Source: Sulfuriflexus sp032250955 (GTDB lineage: Bacteria; Pseudomonadota; Gammaproteobacteria; AKS1). From it: DNA of 25,101 nucleotides. Position 1 is the first letter of the stretch; the number at the start of each line of letters is the position of its first letter. The notes under the pieces are model-generated. The model was given only the letters and a program-made list of their open reading frames with translations. It did no database searches and was not told where the DNA came from. The stretch spans positions 1-25,101 of the forward strand of contig NZ_JAVVES010000044.1 of assembly GCF_032250955.1 (NCBI RefSeq), given 5' to 3'. Positions 7,757 to 15,380 of the stretch are shown piece by piece. The position numbers were made by a program, and so were the translations under genes.

Positions 7757-8710
7757 ATGGAATACAAGGATTACTACAAAATCATGGGCGTGCAGCGAGA
7801 TGCCTCACAGGATGACATCAAACGTGCCTATCGTAAGCTGGCGCGCAAATACCATCCCGATGTCAGCAAGGAAGCCGACGCCGAGGAAAGATTCAAGGAA
7901 CTGGGAGAGGCCTACGAGGTGCTCAAGGATCCGCAAAAGCGCCAGGCATATGACCAGTTGGGCAGGGACTGGAAGCATGGTCAACAGTTTCGCCCGCCAC
8001 CGGACTGGGCATCCGGCTTCGATTTCAGCGGTGGTGGCTTCACACAGGCGGATGCTAGTCAGTTCAGCGACTTTTTCGAGTCATTGTTCGGCGGCTTTCG
8101 CAGCGATTACTCGACACACCGTGGTGGTTTCCGTGCGCGTGGCGAGGATTTGCATGCCCGACTGCGCATAAGCCTCGAGGAAGCCTACCATGGCACCACC
8201 CGCGAAGTGTCGCTGAACCTGCCTGCGGATAGCGATCACGGTAGCAGGCGCCAGCAACAACGTACCCTGAAGGTACGTGTCCCGAAAGGGATAAAACGGG
8301 GGCAACGTATACGCCTGGCCGGCGAAGGTGGACGCGGCTTCGGTGCCGGTGCGCCTCCCGGTGATCTTTATCTGGAAGTCGATTTTGAACCGCATCACCT
8401 GTTCCAGTGTGAAGGTCAGGATATTTTTCTGAATGTCCCTGTCGCACCATGGGAAGCGGCACTGGGTGCCGAGATCAGTGTGCCCACACTTGGTGGCGAG
8501 GTTGACATGAAGGTACCCCCGGGTTCGCAAAGCGGGCATAAGCTACGCCTGAAAAAACGCGGCTTGCCCGGAAATCTGGCAGGCGATCAGATCGTGACTC
8601 TACGGATTGAAACCCCGCCGGCAGTAACAAAAGCAGCCAGAGAGGCTTATCAGCATCTTGCCGAGGCAGTACCTTTTAATCCGCGGGAAAGGCTGGCGAC
8701 ATCGAAATGA
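7757..8710 (+). CDS. cbpA: CbpA-type J-domain co-chaperone
   Basis: The 317-residue protein is a class B J-protein. Residues 1-70 form the J domain with the HPD motif at 33-35 (KYHPDVSK). A Gly/Phe-rich linker (about 80-125, with FSGGGF and FGGF) follows. There is no CxxCxGxG zinc region, which separates it from DnaJ. Two C-terminal beta domains carry LEEAYHGTTREVSL, VPKGIKRGQRIRLAGEGGRG and PGDLYLEV, ending in the dimerisation segment. It stimulates DnaK ATPase and delivers clients; E. coli CbpA also binds curved DNA. It begins 10 bases after the ClpB remnant, and its last four bases (ATGA) overlap the start of cbpM. The cluster dnaK-clpB-cbpA-cbpM is a recurring arrangement, which supports the idea that clpB was once whole here. 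Confidence 0.95.
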   Translation: MEYKDYYKIMGVQRDASQDDIKRAYRKLARKYHPDVSKEADAEERFKELGEAYEVLKDPQKRQAYDQLGRDWKHGQQFRPPPDWASGFDFSGGGFTQADASQFSDFFESLFGGFRSDYSTHRGGFRARGEDLHARLRISLEEAYHGTTREVSLNLPADSDHGSRRQQQRTLKVRVPKGIKRGQRIRLAGEGGRGFGAGAPPGDLYLEVDFEPHHLFQCEGQDIFLNVPVAPWEAALGAEISVPTLGGEVDMKVPPGSQSGHKLRLKKRGLPGNLAGDQIVTLRIETPPAVTKAAREAYQHLAEAVPFNPRERLATSK

Positions 8711-9021
8711 AGTATGAACAGGAAATCCGGATAGGCATACTTCTGGACGACTCTGTTGAGTTGACCTTGAAAGAGATCTGTCACACCTGTCACGTCAGTG
8801 CGGATGTGGTCCTGGATCTGGTCGATGCAGGCATACTCGATCCAGTCAACAGTGAACGTGGTGAATGGTGGTTCAGCGGTCATGCAATAGAACGGATCGA
8901 ACGCGCCCTGAACCTGCAACGGGATCTCGATATCAATCTGGCCGGTGTCGCACTGGTGCTTGACCTGCTGGACGAGATCGAGCACCTGCGTGAGCGCGTA
9001 CAGATTCTCGAGATCGAGTGA
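8707..9021 (+). CDS. cbpM: CbpA modulator CbpM
   Basis: The 104-residue protein belongs to the CbpM/MerR-like HTH family. It has LTLKEICHTCHVSADVVLDLVDAGILDPV (helix-turn-helix-like core), then WWFSGHAIERIERALNLQRDLDINLAGVALVLDLLDEIEHLRERV, a helix pair ending in a coiled segment. CbpM binds the J domain of CbpA and blocks its co-chaperone and DNA-binding activity. The start codon overlaps the cbpA stop as ATGA, so translation of the two is coupled and their ratio is fixed. This is the last gene of the chaperone block, followed by a hairpin at 9078. Confidence 0.93.
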   Translation: MKYEQEIRIGILLDDSVELTLKEICHTCHVSADVVLDLVDAGILDPVNSERGEWWFSGHAIERIERALNLQRDLDINLAGVALVLDLLDEIEHLRERVQILEIE

Positions 9022-9077
9022 TTCAGCATAGGATATTTGATCCAGTTAGGTCATACTGACAGACGAACCCACCGATT

Positions 9078-9105
9078 TGATCACTTGCCTGCATGCAAGC
9101 GATCA
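9078..9105 (+). terminator. Hairpin after cbpM
   Basis: TGATCACTTGC (9078-9088) pairs with GCAAGCGATCA (9095-9105), 11 bp with one A/C mismatch and a 6-base loop. It lies 57 bases after cbpM and before the coiled-coil stress gene. There is no downstream T-tract, so it may be a weak terminator, an RNA-stabilising hairpin or an operator. A second small hairpin, CGCTA/TAGCG, follows at 9113-9127. Confidence 0.4.
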
Positions 9106-9160
9106 CTAAAACCGCTAGCAGATAGCGAGCGCGTTATTGTCAACATAAGGAGAGATCATC

Positions 9161-9448
9161 ATGGAAAAGAAAGAAATCTACCAGGAAAAAATGAGTGCCA
9201 AGCTTCATGAGTGGCAGGCAAAAATCGATGCCCTCAAGGCCAGGGCAGATCAGGTCGGCGCAGACCAAAAACTCAAGTACCAGGAACAGATAGATAATTT
9301 ACGCACAAAACAGCGGCACATGCGTGAAAAACTGGATGAGTTGAAAGCCGCCAGTGAAAGCACCTGGGAAGAAATCAAAACACGAGTAGACCGGGCCTGG
9401 GAGGATCTGGAAGGCGCGGTTGAAAAATTAACCAAAAAATTCAAATGA
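9161..9448 (+). CDS. Coiled-coil stress protein, Sll1863-like
   Basis: The 95-residue product is almost wholly alpha-helical and highly charged. MEKKEIYQEKMSAKLHEWQAKIDALKARAD is followed by heptad-like stretches, STWEEIKTRVDRAWEDLEGAVEKL and a Lys-rich end. This matches small coiled-coil proteins annotated as Sll1863-family stress response proteins, whose molecular role is not known. AAGGAGAG lies 7 bases before the ATG. There is no signal peptide or membrane segment. It has its own upstream gap (9022-9160) with the hairpins noted there. A dead DNA-glycosylase gene begins two bases after its stop codon. Confidence 0.8.
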   Translation: MEKKEIYQEKMSAKLHEWQAKIDALKARADQVGADQKLKYQEQIDNLRTKQRHMREKLDELKAASESTWEEIKTRVDRAWEDLEGAVEKLTKKFK

Positions 9449-9449
9449 C

Positions 9450-9838
9450 ATACCCGAACTGCCCGATGTAGAGGTATAGCGTCAATACCCGGGTGAAACG
9501 GTCTTGCATCAACGTATAGAACGCGTCCATGTGGCAAGTGACTCTGTTTTGTTCGACCCCCGGGGGGGCTGGGGCGTGCGTTCAGACACCATAGTTTTCA
9601 TTCTGTCGATCGCCATGGCAAGTATCCGTTCATTGATACAGGTAATAAATGGCTGGTCATGCATTTCGGCATGACCAGCCATATCAGGTATTTCCAGGTG
9701 AAATGGGAAATGCCTGACGTTACCCGATTATTCTTCATCTTTGAAAAAGGCAGCTGGTCGCACCGCCTGGTATTGCACTCATTGCCAGCGTCTCCAGTCA
9801 GCATAGACATGAGCCGGTGTAAGCATGCCAACCAATAA
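9450..9838 (+). pseudogene. Broken Fpg/Nei-type DNA glycosylase
   Basis: Read from 9450, the sequence is IPELPDVEV, then a TAG (9477-9479), then RQYPGETVLHQRIERVHVAS. After a C5G7 run (9557-9568) the match continues in another frame with LGRAFRHHSFHSVDRHGKYPF, WLVMHFGMTSHIRYF and MPDVTRLFFIFE. These are the N-terminal signatures of formamidopyrimidine/endonuclease VIII glycosylases: the catalytic Pro-Glu at PELPDVE, the RHGKY segment and HFGMTG. The initiator is ATA instead of ATG, there is an in-frame stop at codon 10 and a frameshift, and homology fades near 9760. The H2TH and zinc-finger parts are missing. The gene is dead. The homopolymer frameshift alone could be a sequencing error, but the lost start, stop codon and missing 3' half could not all be. 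Confidence 0.8.
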
Positions 9839-9854
9839 ACCTTACTACTCACGG

Positions 9855-9872
9855 CATTGAGATACTTCAATG
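9855..9872. promoter_or_regulatory. FNR-type operator, copy 2 (perfect palindrome)
   Basis: CATTGA GATACT TCAATG lies 98 bases upstream of the Lon-like gene. Candidate -10 elements are TAATAT (9901-9906) and TATTAT (9917-9922), which would put the box centre near -49.5 or -65.5, so the promoter class is not fixed. A spaced variant, TTGA-N8-TCAA, follows at 9876-9891. Confidence 0.65.
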
Positions 9873-9904
9873 TTTTTGAACTGTAAATCAACAAATCATG
9901 TAAT

Positions 9905-9919
9905 ATAAAGCTGCTTTAT
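9905..9919. promoter_or_regulatory. 15-bp palindrome upstream of the Lon-like gene
   Basis: ATAAAGC-T-GCTTTAT is a perfect 7-bp inverted repeat around one central base. It overlaps both candidate -10 regions of the promoter driven by operator copy 2. It could be a second operator, or a small hairpin at the start of the message. Confidence 0.35.
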
Positions 9920-9969
9920 TATAGTTTCAGACAAGCGTTGCCTGGCGTTCTATAACAAGGAGGGTAAAT

Positions 9970-12405
9970 ATGAGCACTGTTTCACCGCTATCTCCAGATG
10001 TCCTCTATCAGCGTTGCAATCCGGATATTTTCAGTTTTACCACCACGGCAGAGGTTGAAGACCTGGACCGGATGCTCGGTCAGGAACGTGCTCTTGAAGC
10101 CATCGAACTTGGTATCGAACTCGATTTACAGGGTTTTAACCTCTTTATTCTCGGCCCACCGGGTACCGGGCGACACAGCTTCATTCGCCAGTTCCTGCAA
10201 GAGAAGGCCTCTTCCAGGGGCGTGCCCGCCGACTGGTGCTATGTAAACAATTTCGATGAGCCACGCAAACCTGCCGCCATCGAGATACCGGCGGGCAGAG
10301 GTCGGCACTTCCGCGAGGATATGCTGAGTCTCATAGAAGAAGCCAGTAGCGCCCTGCCAGCCGCATTCGAAAGCGACGACTACAACAACCGTCGCCAGGC
10401 GATAGAACAACAGGCCAGTCAGGAACAGGAGGAGGCGCTCCAGGAAGTACAAAAGCGCGCCGAAGAACTCGGACTTGGCATCATACAGACCTCAACCGGC
10501 TTTACTTTCACGCCATTAGACAATGGTGAGGCGATAAGCCCGGAAGATTACAACAAGCTTTCCGAGGAGGAACAGCAGAAACTCCAGCAGGATACGGAAA
10601 TAGTCGGAAAGGAGTTACGGAATATTTTACGCACGATTCCCCGCCGCATCCGCAAGGTCCAGGAAAAAATCCATCAACTGGATCGTGAAGTTGCCCTGTT
10701 TGCCATGGAGAGCCTGATCGAAGAGTTGTTGCAGAAGTATGCTGATTTACCCAAGGTTATTGCCTTTCTGAAAAGTGTCGAGGAGGATATTGCGGATAAC
10801 GTCGATCTTTTCATACCGACAGACGACAAAAATACCGCTGTCCTGAAGGAAGCGATTACCGGGCAACATAGTATCGACAAGGAATCAGAAATCGCACATC
10901 GCTACAGTGTCAACCTGATTATTGATCACAAAGATGACACCGTTGCGCCTGTTATTTTTGAGGATCATCCTACCTACCCCTACCTCGTTGGTCAGATAGA
11001 GCATATCGAAAAGCTCGGTGCCCTCACAACAGATTTCACCCTGATCCGTTCTGGTGCCCTGCATAAGGCTAATGGCGGCTATCTTGTTATCGACGTACGC
11101 AAGATTCTGATGCAGCCGTTCGCCTGGGATGGGTTGAAACGCGCCCTCAAGTCACGCGAGATTGACATAAAGTCAATTGCCCAGGCCTATAGCCTGGTGA
11201 GCACGGTCTCGCTCGAACCCGAACCCATTCCACTGGATGTAAAGGTTGTCTTGATAGGTGATCGTATACTCTATTATCTCTTGCAGGAATATGACCAGGA
11301 GTTTCTGGAACATTTCAAGGTAGCCGCCGACTTCGAAGATGATATGGAGCGCAGCGATGTAAACATACAGCAGCTTGCTCGCCTGATAGCCTCGGTGGCG
11401 AGAAAGGAAGAGCTGAAACCATTGGACCGTGCCGGTATTGCGAGAGTCATTGAGGAAAGCTCTCGCCATGCTGACGATGCACAGATGCTGTCTACGCAAA
11501 TGCGACGTGTTACTGATATTGTGCGCGAGGCGCACTACTGGGCAAGCCGCAACGGCGGTGAGGTAATCGGGGCTGTGGAAGTACAGAGTGCTATAGATGG
11601 ACAGAGACGCCGCATGAGCCGCATCCGAGATCGGCTCCTGCGTGAGACCCTGCGTAACACGATCCTCATCGACACCGAGGGCAAGGTTATCGGCCAGGTC
11701 AATGGTCTATCTGTACTGCAACATGGCGACTTCGCCTTCGGTCGCCCTACCCGGATAACGACACGACTGTCGCTGGGCTCAGGCAAGGTCATCGATATTG
11801 AACGCGAGGTGGAACTGGGCGGTCCGATTCATTCCAAAGGGGTACTCATTCTTTCCAATTTCCTGGCATCACATTATGTGACTGACCGGCCACTGTCGCT
11901 CTCTGCCAGCCTGGTATTTGAACAGTCCTATGGTCCAATAGAAGGTGACAGCGCCTCGGCTGCCGAACTGTGCGCCCTGCTTTCCAGCCTTGCCATGGCC
12001 CCAATCAATCAGTCTGTTGCCATAACCGGTTCGGTAAACCAGCATGGCCAGATTCAGGCCATCGGCGGTGTTAACCAGAAGATTGAAGGATTTTTTGATC
12101 TCTGCCAGGCGCGTGGCCTCAGTGGTGAACAGGGCGTCGTGATTCCTGCCTCAAACCTCAAACACCTGATGCTACGCCAGGAAGTGGTCGATGCAGTTGC
12201 TGACAAGCAATTCAATGTCTATGCCGTAAGCAATATTGATGAATGCATGCAGATACTCACCGGCCTCGAGACTGGCGAGCGTGATCAGCAAGGCAACTTC
12301 CCCAAAGGCAGTCTTAACTATCGCATCACTGCGCGCCTGATTGAGTTTGCAGAGAATCGGCAGGAATTCGCCAGCAAAAAGAAACCGGAGGATGCCGGGC
12401 AGTGA
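9970..12405 (+). CDS. Lon-like ATP-dependent protease (AAA_32/LonB type)
   Basis: The 811-residue protein has an N-terminal AAA+ part with Walker A-like GPPGTGRHS (62-70), where the usual Lys is Arg. A long helical insertion follows (about 140-310). Then come conserved blocks GGYLVIDVRKIL (369-380) and VKVVLIGDRILYYLL (424-438), a helical lid, and a C-terminal Lon protease domain (about 570-770). The catalytic dyad is visible: Ser661 in EGDSASAAEL and Lys704 in IGGVNQKIEGFF. These proteins are cytoplasmic or membrane-associated proteases of the YcbZ/LonB-like group; their substrates are mostly unknown. AAGGAGG lies 6 bases before the ATG. The gene is monocistronic, downstream of operator copy 2. 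Whether Arg in Walker A still allows ATP hydrolysis cannot be told here. Confidence 0.92.
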   Translation: MSTVSPLSPDVLYQRCNPDIFSFTTTAEVEDLDRMLGQERALEAIELGIELDLQGFNLFILGPPGTGRHSFIRQFLQEKASSRGVPADWCYVNNFDEPRKPAAIEIPAGRGRHFREDMLSLIEEASSALPAAFESDDYNNRRQAIEQQASQEQEEALQEVQKRAEELGLGIIQTSTGFTFTPLDNGEAISPEDYNKLSEEEQQKLQQDTEIVGKELRNILRTIPRRIRKVQEKIHQLDREVALFAMESLIEELLQKYADLPKVIAFLKSVEEDIADNVDLFIPTDDKNTAVLKEAITGQHSIDKESEIAHRYSVNLIIDHKDDTVAPVIFEDHPTYPYLVGQIEHIEKLGALTTDFTLIRSGALHKANGGYLVIDVRKILMQPFAWDGLKRALKSREIDIKSIAQAYSLVSTVSLEPEPIPLDVKVVLIGDRILYYLLQEYDQEFLEHFKVAADFEDDMERSDVNIQQLARLIASVARKEELKPLDRAGIARVIEESSRHADDAQMLSTQMRRVTDIVREAHYWASRNGGEVIGAVEVQSAIDGQRRRMSRIRDRLLRETLRNTILIDTEGKVIGQVNGLSVLQHGDFAFGRPTRITTRLSLGSGKVIDIEREVELGGPIHSKGVLILSNFLASHYVTDRPLSLSASLVFEQSYGPIEGDSASAAELCALLSSLAMAPINQSVAITGSVNQHGQIQAIGGVNQKIEGFFDLCQARGLSGEQGVVIPASNLKHLMLRQEVVDAVADKQFNVYAVSNIDECMQILTGLETGERDQQGNFPKGSLNYRITARLIEFAENRQEFASKKKPEDAGQ

Positions 12406-12431
12406 TATTTGCGCGGCAATCTGCATAAACT

Positions 12432-12674
12432 CTATGCCTGCTCTGCAGCCTGTTGGTTGTTTGTGATGATAGACTGGATCTCATCCCCGGACAGGGTTTC
12501 TTTTTCCAGCAGCTTCTGCGCAAGAGCGTCCAGTGACCGCCGGTGTTTTTTGACAAGCTCCATAACCTGCTCCTCGACACTGCGAACGAGACGACAAATC
12601 TCAGCATCGATGATTTCCGCTGTATGTTCACTGAAGTCGCGTTGCTGTGCCATTTCCCGGCCCAGAAAGATATG
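12432..12674 (-). pseudogene. C-terminal remnant of FtsH
   Basis: On the reverse strand the frame reads HIFLGREMAQQRDFSEHTAEIIDAEI, then LVKKHRRSLDALAQKLLEKETLSGDEI, ending in NNQQAAEQA. This is the end of the M41 peptidase domain of FtsH: F-L-G-R-E, D-F-S-E-x-T-A-x-x-I-D, LDALAxxLLExETLxGxEI. About the last 80 residues of a 600-650-residue protein remain; the transmembrane segments, AAA+ domain and HEXXH zinc site are absent. The homology begins two bases after the stop of the 110-residue gene upstream, so a deletion or rearrangement joined them. An ATG at 12653 could yield a 73-residue peptide, but it would have no proteolytic activity. Confidence 0.8.
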
Positions 12675-12676
12675 CT

Positions 12677-13009
12677 TCAGGCAGGGGCATCAGGGAATTC
12701 CCCATGCAAGCGGCTGAAATATACTTCCAGCTCGGCCAGTATGTGTTCGAGGGAACCAGAGGCTATCAGCTCATCGCTGCCGCTATATGCACAATAAGTA
12801 TCACGGTCCTTGCCTCGAACGACACGCGCGGCCAGGGTCTCATCGGTCCCGCCCCGATAGATTTCGAATATATTGCCGGCATCAGAAGATTGTACCCAGT
12901 GCCAGCGCGTGGCACGGCCATGGGCGATAGTATGCCCGCCAAAGCTTTCAAGCTGCCTGCGTGCCCTCACATTGATGAAGCTATCTGCCAGAGATATGAT
13001 TTTGGACAT
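12677..13009 (-). CDS. Hypothetical protein, 110 aa
   Basis: I do not recognise the family. The start at 13009 is chosen for the AAGGGG site 6 bases before the ATG; a longer reading from 13153 has no such site. The protein begins MSKIISLADSFINVRARRQLESFGG. It has a mixed alpha/beta make-up with TRWHWVQSSDAGNIFEIYRGG, two lone cysteines-free blocks, ARVVRGKDRDTYCAYSG, and a helical C-terminus EHILAELEVYFSRLHGEFP. It has one cysteine, no signal peptide and no membrane segment. It follows the interrupted gene by 80 bases on the same strand and is probably in the nrdJ transcript. The FtsH remnant starts at its 3' end. Confidence 0.6.
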   Translation of the reverse strand: MSKIISLADSFINVRARRQLESFGGHTIAHGRATRWHWVQSSDAGNIFEIYRGGTDETLAARVVRGKDRDTYCAYSGSDELIASGSLEHILAELEVYFSRLHGEFPDAPA

Positions 13010-13089
13010 TTTGTTCCCCTTAATGTAACCAATAGTCTGCTGATTGCCTGGACAGCCTTCTTCGTTTCCATGCCTGATGTAGCCGGTTA

Positions 13090-13386
13090 TCAGCTCTGGA
13101 ATACATTTTTGCCCGGCTTTGCGCGACGACACGCTGCCAGTTCTTCGCGCCATAACTGCAGTAACTGCTTATGAACCTCCGGGTTAGCCTGGCTTTGCAA
13201 TAACAGGTCATCCTTTATCCGGATGTCAGTACTCATCCAGCCCTCATCGACTGCACATTCCATCCTTACCAGTCAGTGGTGTTCTTCAGGCGCGACTTCA
13301 AATTGACAGGTCTCCAGTTTCAGTGCCTCGAAGAGGGCATTCGCTGCTTGCCTGGCGGTTACGAACTCCTTCGTTGATGATTTCAT
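13090..13386 (-). pseudogene. Small conserved gene with one in-frame TGA
   Basis: GGAGG lies 7 bases before the ATG at 13386. The frame gives MKSSTKEFVTARQAANALFEALKL, then CQFEVAPEEHH and a TGA at 13273-13275. The same frame continues without a shift as LVRMECAVDEGWMSTDIRIKDDLLL, and PEVHKQLLQLWREELAACRRAKPGK to a second stop at 13090. The two halves together make one 98-residue protein. It resembles, from memory, a small uncharacterised family with a ...F.V.P....W.VR.ECA...GW... pattern, in which the TGA position is Trp (TGG to TGA, one base). So this is most likely a fresh nonsense mutation or a sequencing error. It lies 49 bases after nrdJ on the same strand. Confidence 0.65.
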
Positions 13387-13435
13387 CCTGTTCCCTCCGG
13401 GTATGCTCTGGCTGATTGCCAGCGTCATACATAAT

Positions 13436-15289
13436 CTAACGACCTGCCCTGTCCGTCTCATCTGCGTAGCTGCAATACAATCCGCATTCTTCCCTGGCAT
13501 TCGACTGCATAGGCGCATCATAACCGCCCGATGGCCGGTAAACAGTCAGGCCCTTGAGACCCTGATCGTAAGCCTCCCGGTATACACCCCTGAATGCTGC
13601 AAAGGGATAATCCCCGGGTATATTGATGGTCTTGGAAATAGCATTATCGACATAAGGCTGAAGCGCTGCTTGCATGGCGATATGCGCCTTTGGCGGTAGC
13701 GCGGCGGCCGTAATAAAATATGCTGGCAATTTTTTTGCGCCATGCATTTCGCGCCAGCGAAGGTGGGCAAAGTCTTCAACCTCGAAGTTCCGTACCTTGC
13801 CCTGTTGGACGTGTACGCGATGACGATATTTAAAATCAAATACCGGTTCGATGCCCGTGGAGACATTCTCCGCCAGCAGGCTGATGCTGCCGGTGGGGGC
13901 AATGGACAAAAGGTGGCTGTTGCGAATACCATGCCGGGCAATCGCATCACGCAACTTCGCCGGCAATGACTGAATGAAGCTGGAGGCCAGGTAAGGCTCT
14001 CGCTGCAGATAGGGGAATGCACCTTTCTCCCTGGCCAGTTCGACTGAATACTCATAAGCGCTATGGCAAATTGTTCGCATCAGGGTTGCGGCTTGCTCAC
14101 GAGCCTGTTCTGAATCATAGTGCAGCCCAAGCATGATCAAGGCATCGGCCAGACCGGTAACACCGAGACCGATTCGTCGTGTTCCATGTGACTGCTGATA
14201 CTGCTCATGCAGTGGATAGTGTGAGATATCAAGTACAGCATCCAGAAGTCGAACCGCCGTGCGAGTGGTCTCCCGGATACCGGGGATATCCATAGCCGCC
14301 TGCGAACTAAAGGGGGCATGGACAAAACGACTCAGGTTGATTGAACCCAGATCACAGGCACCATAAGCCGGCAGGGGGATTTCGCCGCAGGGATTGGTCG
14401 CACTGATCTGTTCACGATAACCGAGATTATTAAGGCGATTGACCCTGTCAACAAACATGACGCCGGGCTCGGCATAGTCATAGGCCGAGCGCATGATGGC
14501 TTCCCATAGTTCAGCGGCAGGGACACGCTGAAAGATACGGCAGGCGACGGGGCTCGCATAACCCGGCCAGTGACACGTCAGCGTCTCGACTTCGGCTCCT
14601 GTGTTGCCGGTGACCAGCCCCTCTGCAGGAAATAACAGTGGCCACTCATCCTCGTTTCTGACTGCTTCCATGAAGGCATCACTTACCTGTACCGACAAAT
14701 TAAAACGACTCAATTGACCGGCCGTCTGCTTTGCGGTAACAAACTCCAGTATGTCCGGATGATCGCAGCGCAGGGTTGCCATCATGGCGCCGCCGCGTAC
14801 ATTTGTTGACAGCAGGGATTTGCACATCACATCCCACAACCACATAAAGGAAACCGGTCCCGAGGCAATGCGGCCGACACTCCCTGCCTGACTACCACGC
14901 GGCCGCAGGGTAGAAAAGTCACAGCCGATCCCGCCGCCCTGTTGCATGGTGAGCGCACTTTGTTTCAGGGCATCACAGATGCCGTGCAGACTGTCTTCAA
15001 TCGCACCCATGACAAAACAGTTAAGTAATGTCACGTTCTGTTCTGTCCCGGCACCCGCAAGGATGCGTCCGCCGGGCAGAAATCGGAAATCTGCAAGCAC
15101 GTCCAGGTACTTCGCTGCCCATTCTGCCTGATCAGGAACTTCTATCGCGGCGCAGGCCCTTGCAACCCGCCGCCATGTAGCTTCGATACCGGTTTCCGTT
15201 TGCCCTGATTTTCTACGTTGACGGTAACGGGTTTTCCATACAAAACGGGCAATATCACTGTGCAGAGGGTCATCCATCGCCTCGATCAC
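13436..15289 (-). CDS. nrdJ: Adenosylcobalamin-dependent (class II) ribonucleotide reductase
   Basis: The 617-residue protein has class II reductase signatures. Cys91 in LLNCFV and Cys312 in ACDLGSINLS form the redox pair; NPCGEIPL (299-306) holds the thiyl-radical Cys301 and Glu303. There are also QGGGIGCDFSTLRP, STNVRGGAMMATL, GTRRIGLGVTGLADAL and PTGSIS (465-470). The enzyme makes deoxyribonucleotides with B12 and needs no oxygen, which suits growth or repair under low oxygen. The C-terminus is short and ends EECGLYCSY, with two cysteines three residues apart, rather than a long cysteine-rich tail. The predicted start is a GTG at 15289; an ATG at 15277 with GAGG close by is an alternative. 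I see no cobalamin riboswitch in the 15290-15558 gap. Confidence 0.93.
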   Translation of the reverse strand: MIEAMDDPLHSDIARFVWKTRYRQRRKSGQTETGIEATWRRVARACAAIEVPDQAEWAAKYLDVLADFRFLPGGRILAGAGTEQNVTLLNCFVMGAIEDSLHGICDALKQSALTMQQGGGIGCDFSTLRPRGSQAGSVGRIASGPVSFMWLWDVMCKSLLSTNVRGGAMMATLRCDHPDILEFVTAKQTAGQLSRFNLSVQVSDAFMEAVRNEDEWPLLFPAEGLVTGNTGAEVETLTCHWPGYASPVACRIFQRVPAAELWEAIMRSAYDYAEPGVMFVDRVNRLNNLGYREQISATNPCGEIPLPAYGACDLGSINLSRFVHAPFSSQAAMDIPGIRETTRTAVRLLDAVLDISHYPLHEQYQQSHGTRRIGLGVTGLADALIMLGLHYDSEQAREQAATLMRTICHSAYEYSVELAREKGAFPYLQREPYLASSFIQSLPAKLRDAIARHGIRNSHLLSIAPTGSISLLAENVSTGIEPVFDFKYRHRVHVQQGKVRNFEVEDFAHLRWREMHGAKKLPAYFITAAALPPKAHIAMQAALQPYVDNAISKTINIPGDYPFAAFRGVYREAYDQGLKGLTVYRPSGGYDAPMQSNAREECGLYCSYADETDRAGR

Positions 15290-15362
15290 GGTTAACAGGC
15301 TGAAATATGATTATGAGATAAAACATTCATATTAAAACACTAAACTTCAGCCCTTGTCGCAG

Positions 15363-15380
15363 CATTGCGATTTTTCAATG
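15363..15380. promoter_or_regulatory. FNR-type operator, copy 3 (one mismatch)
   Basis: CATTGC GATTTT TCAATG lies in the gap between the divergent nrdJ (reverse) and HAD (forward) genes. For the HAD gene, CATTAT at 15401-15406 is a possible -10 element and puts the box centre at -41.5, the class II position. For nrdJ, TTTAAT on the reverse strand (15336-15331) is a possible -10 with the box near -47.5. It could serve both directions. Confidence 0.6.

Noticed and set aside
9598..9894. Reverse open frame in the 9449-9969 gap.
   Set aside because: The forward strand of this stretch carries the readable Fpg/Nei remnant, which explains the sequence better.
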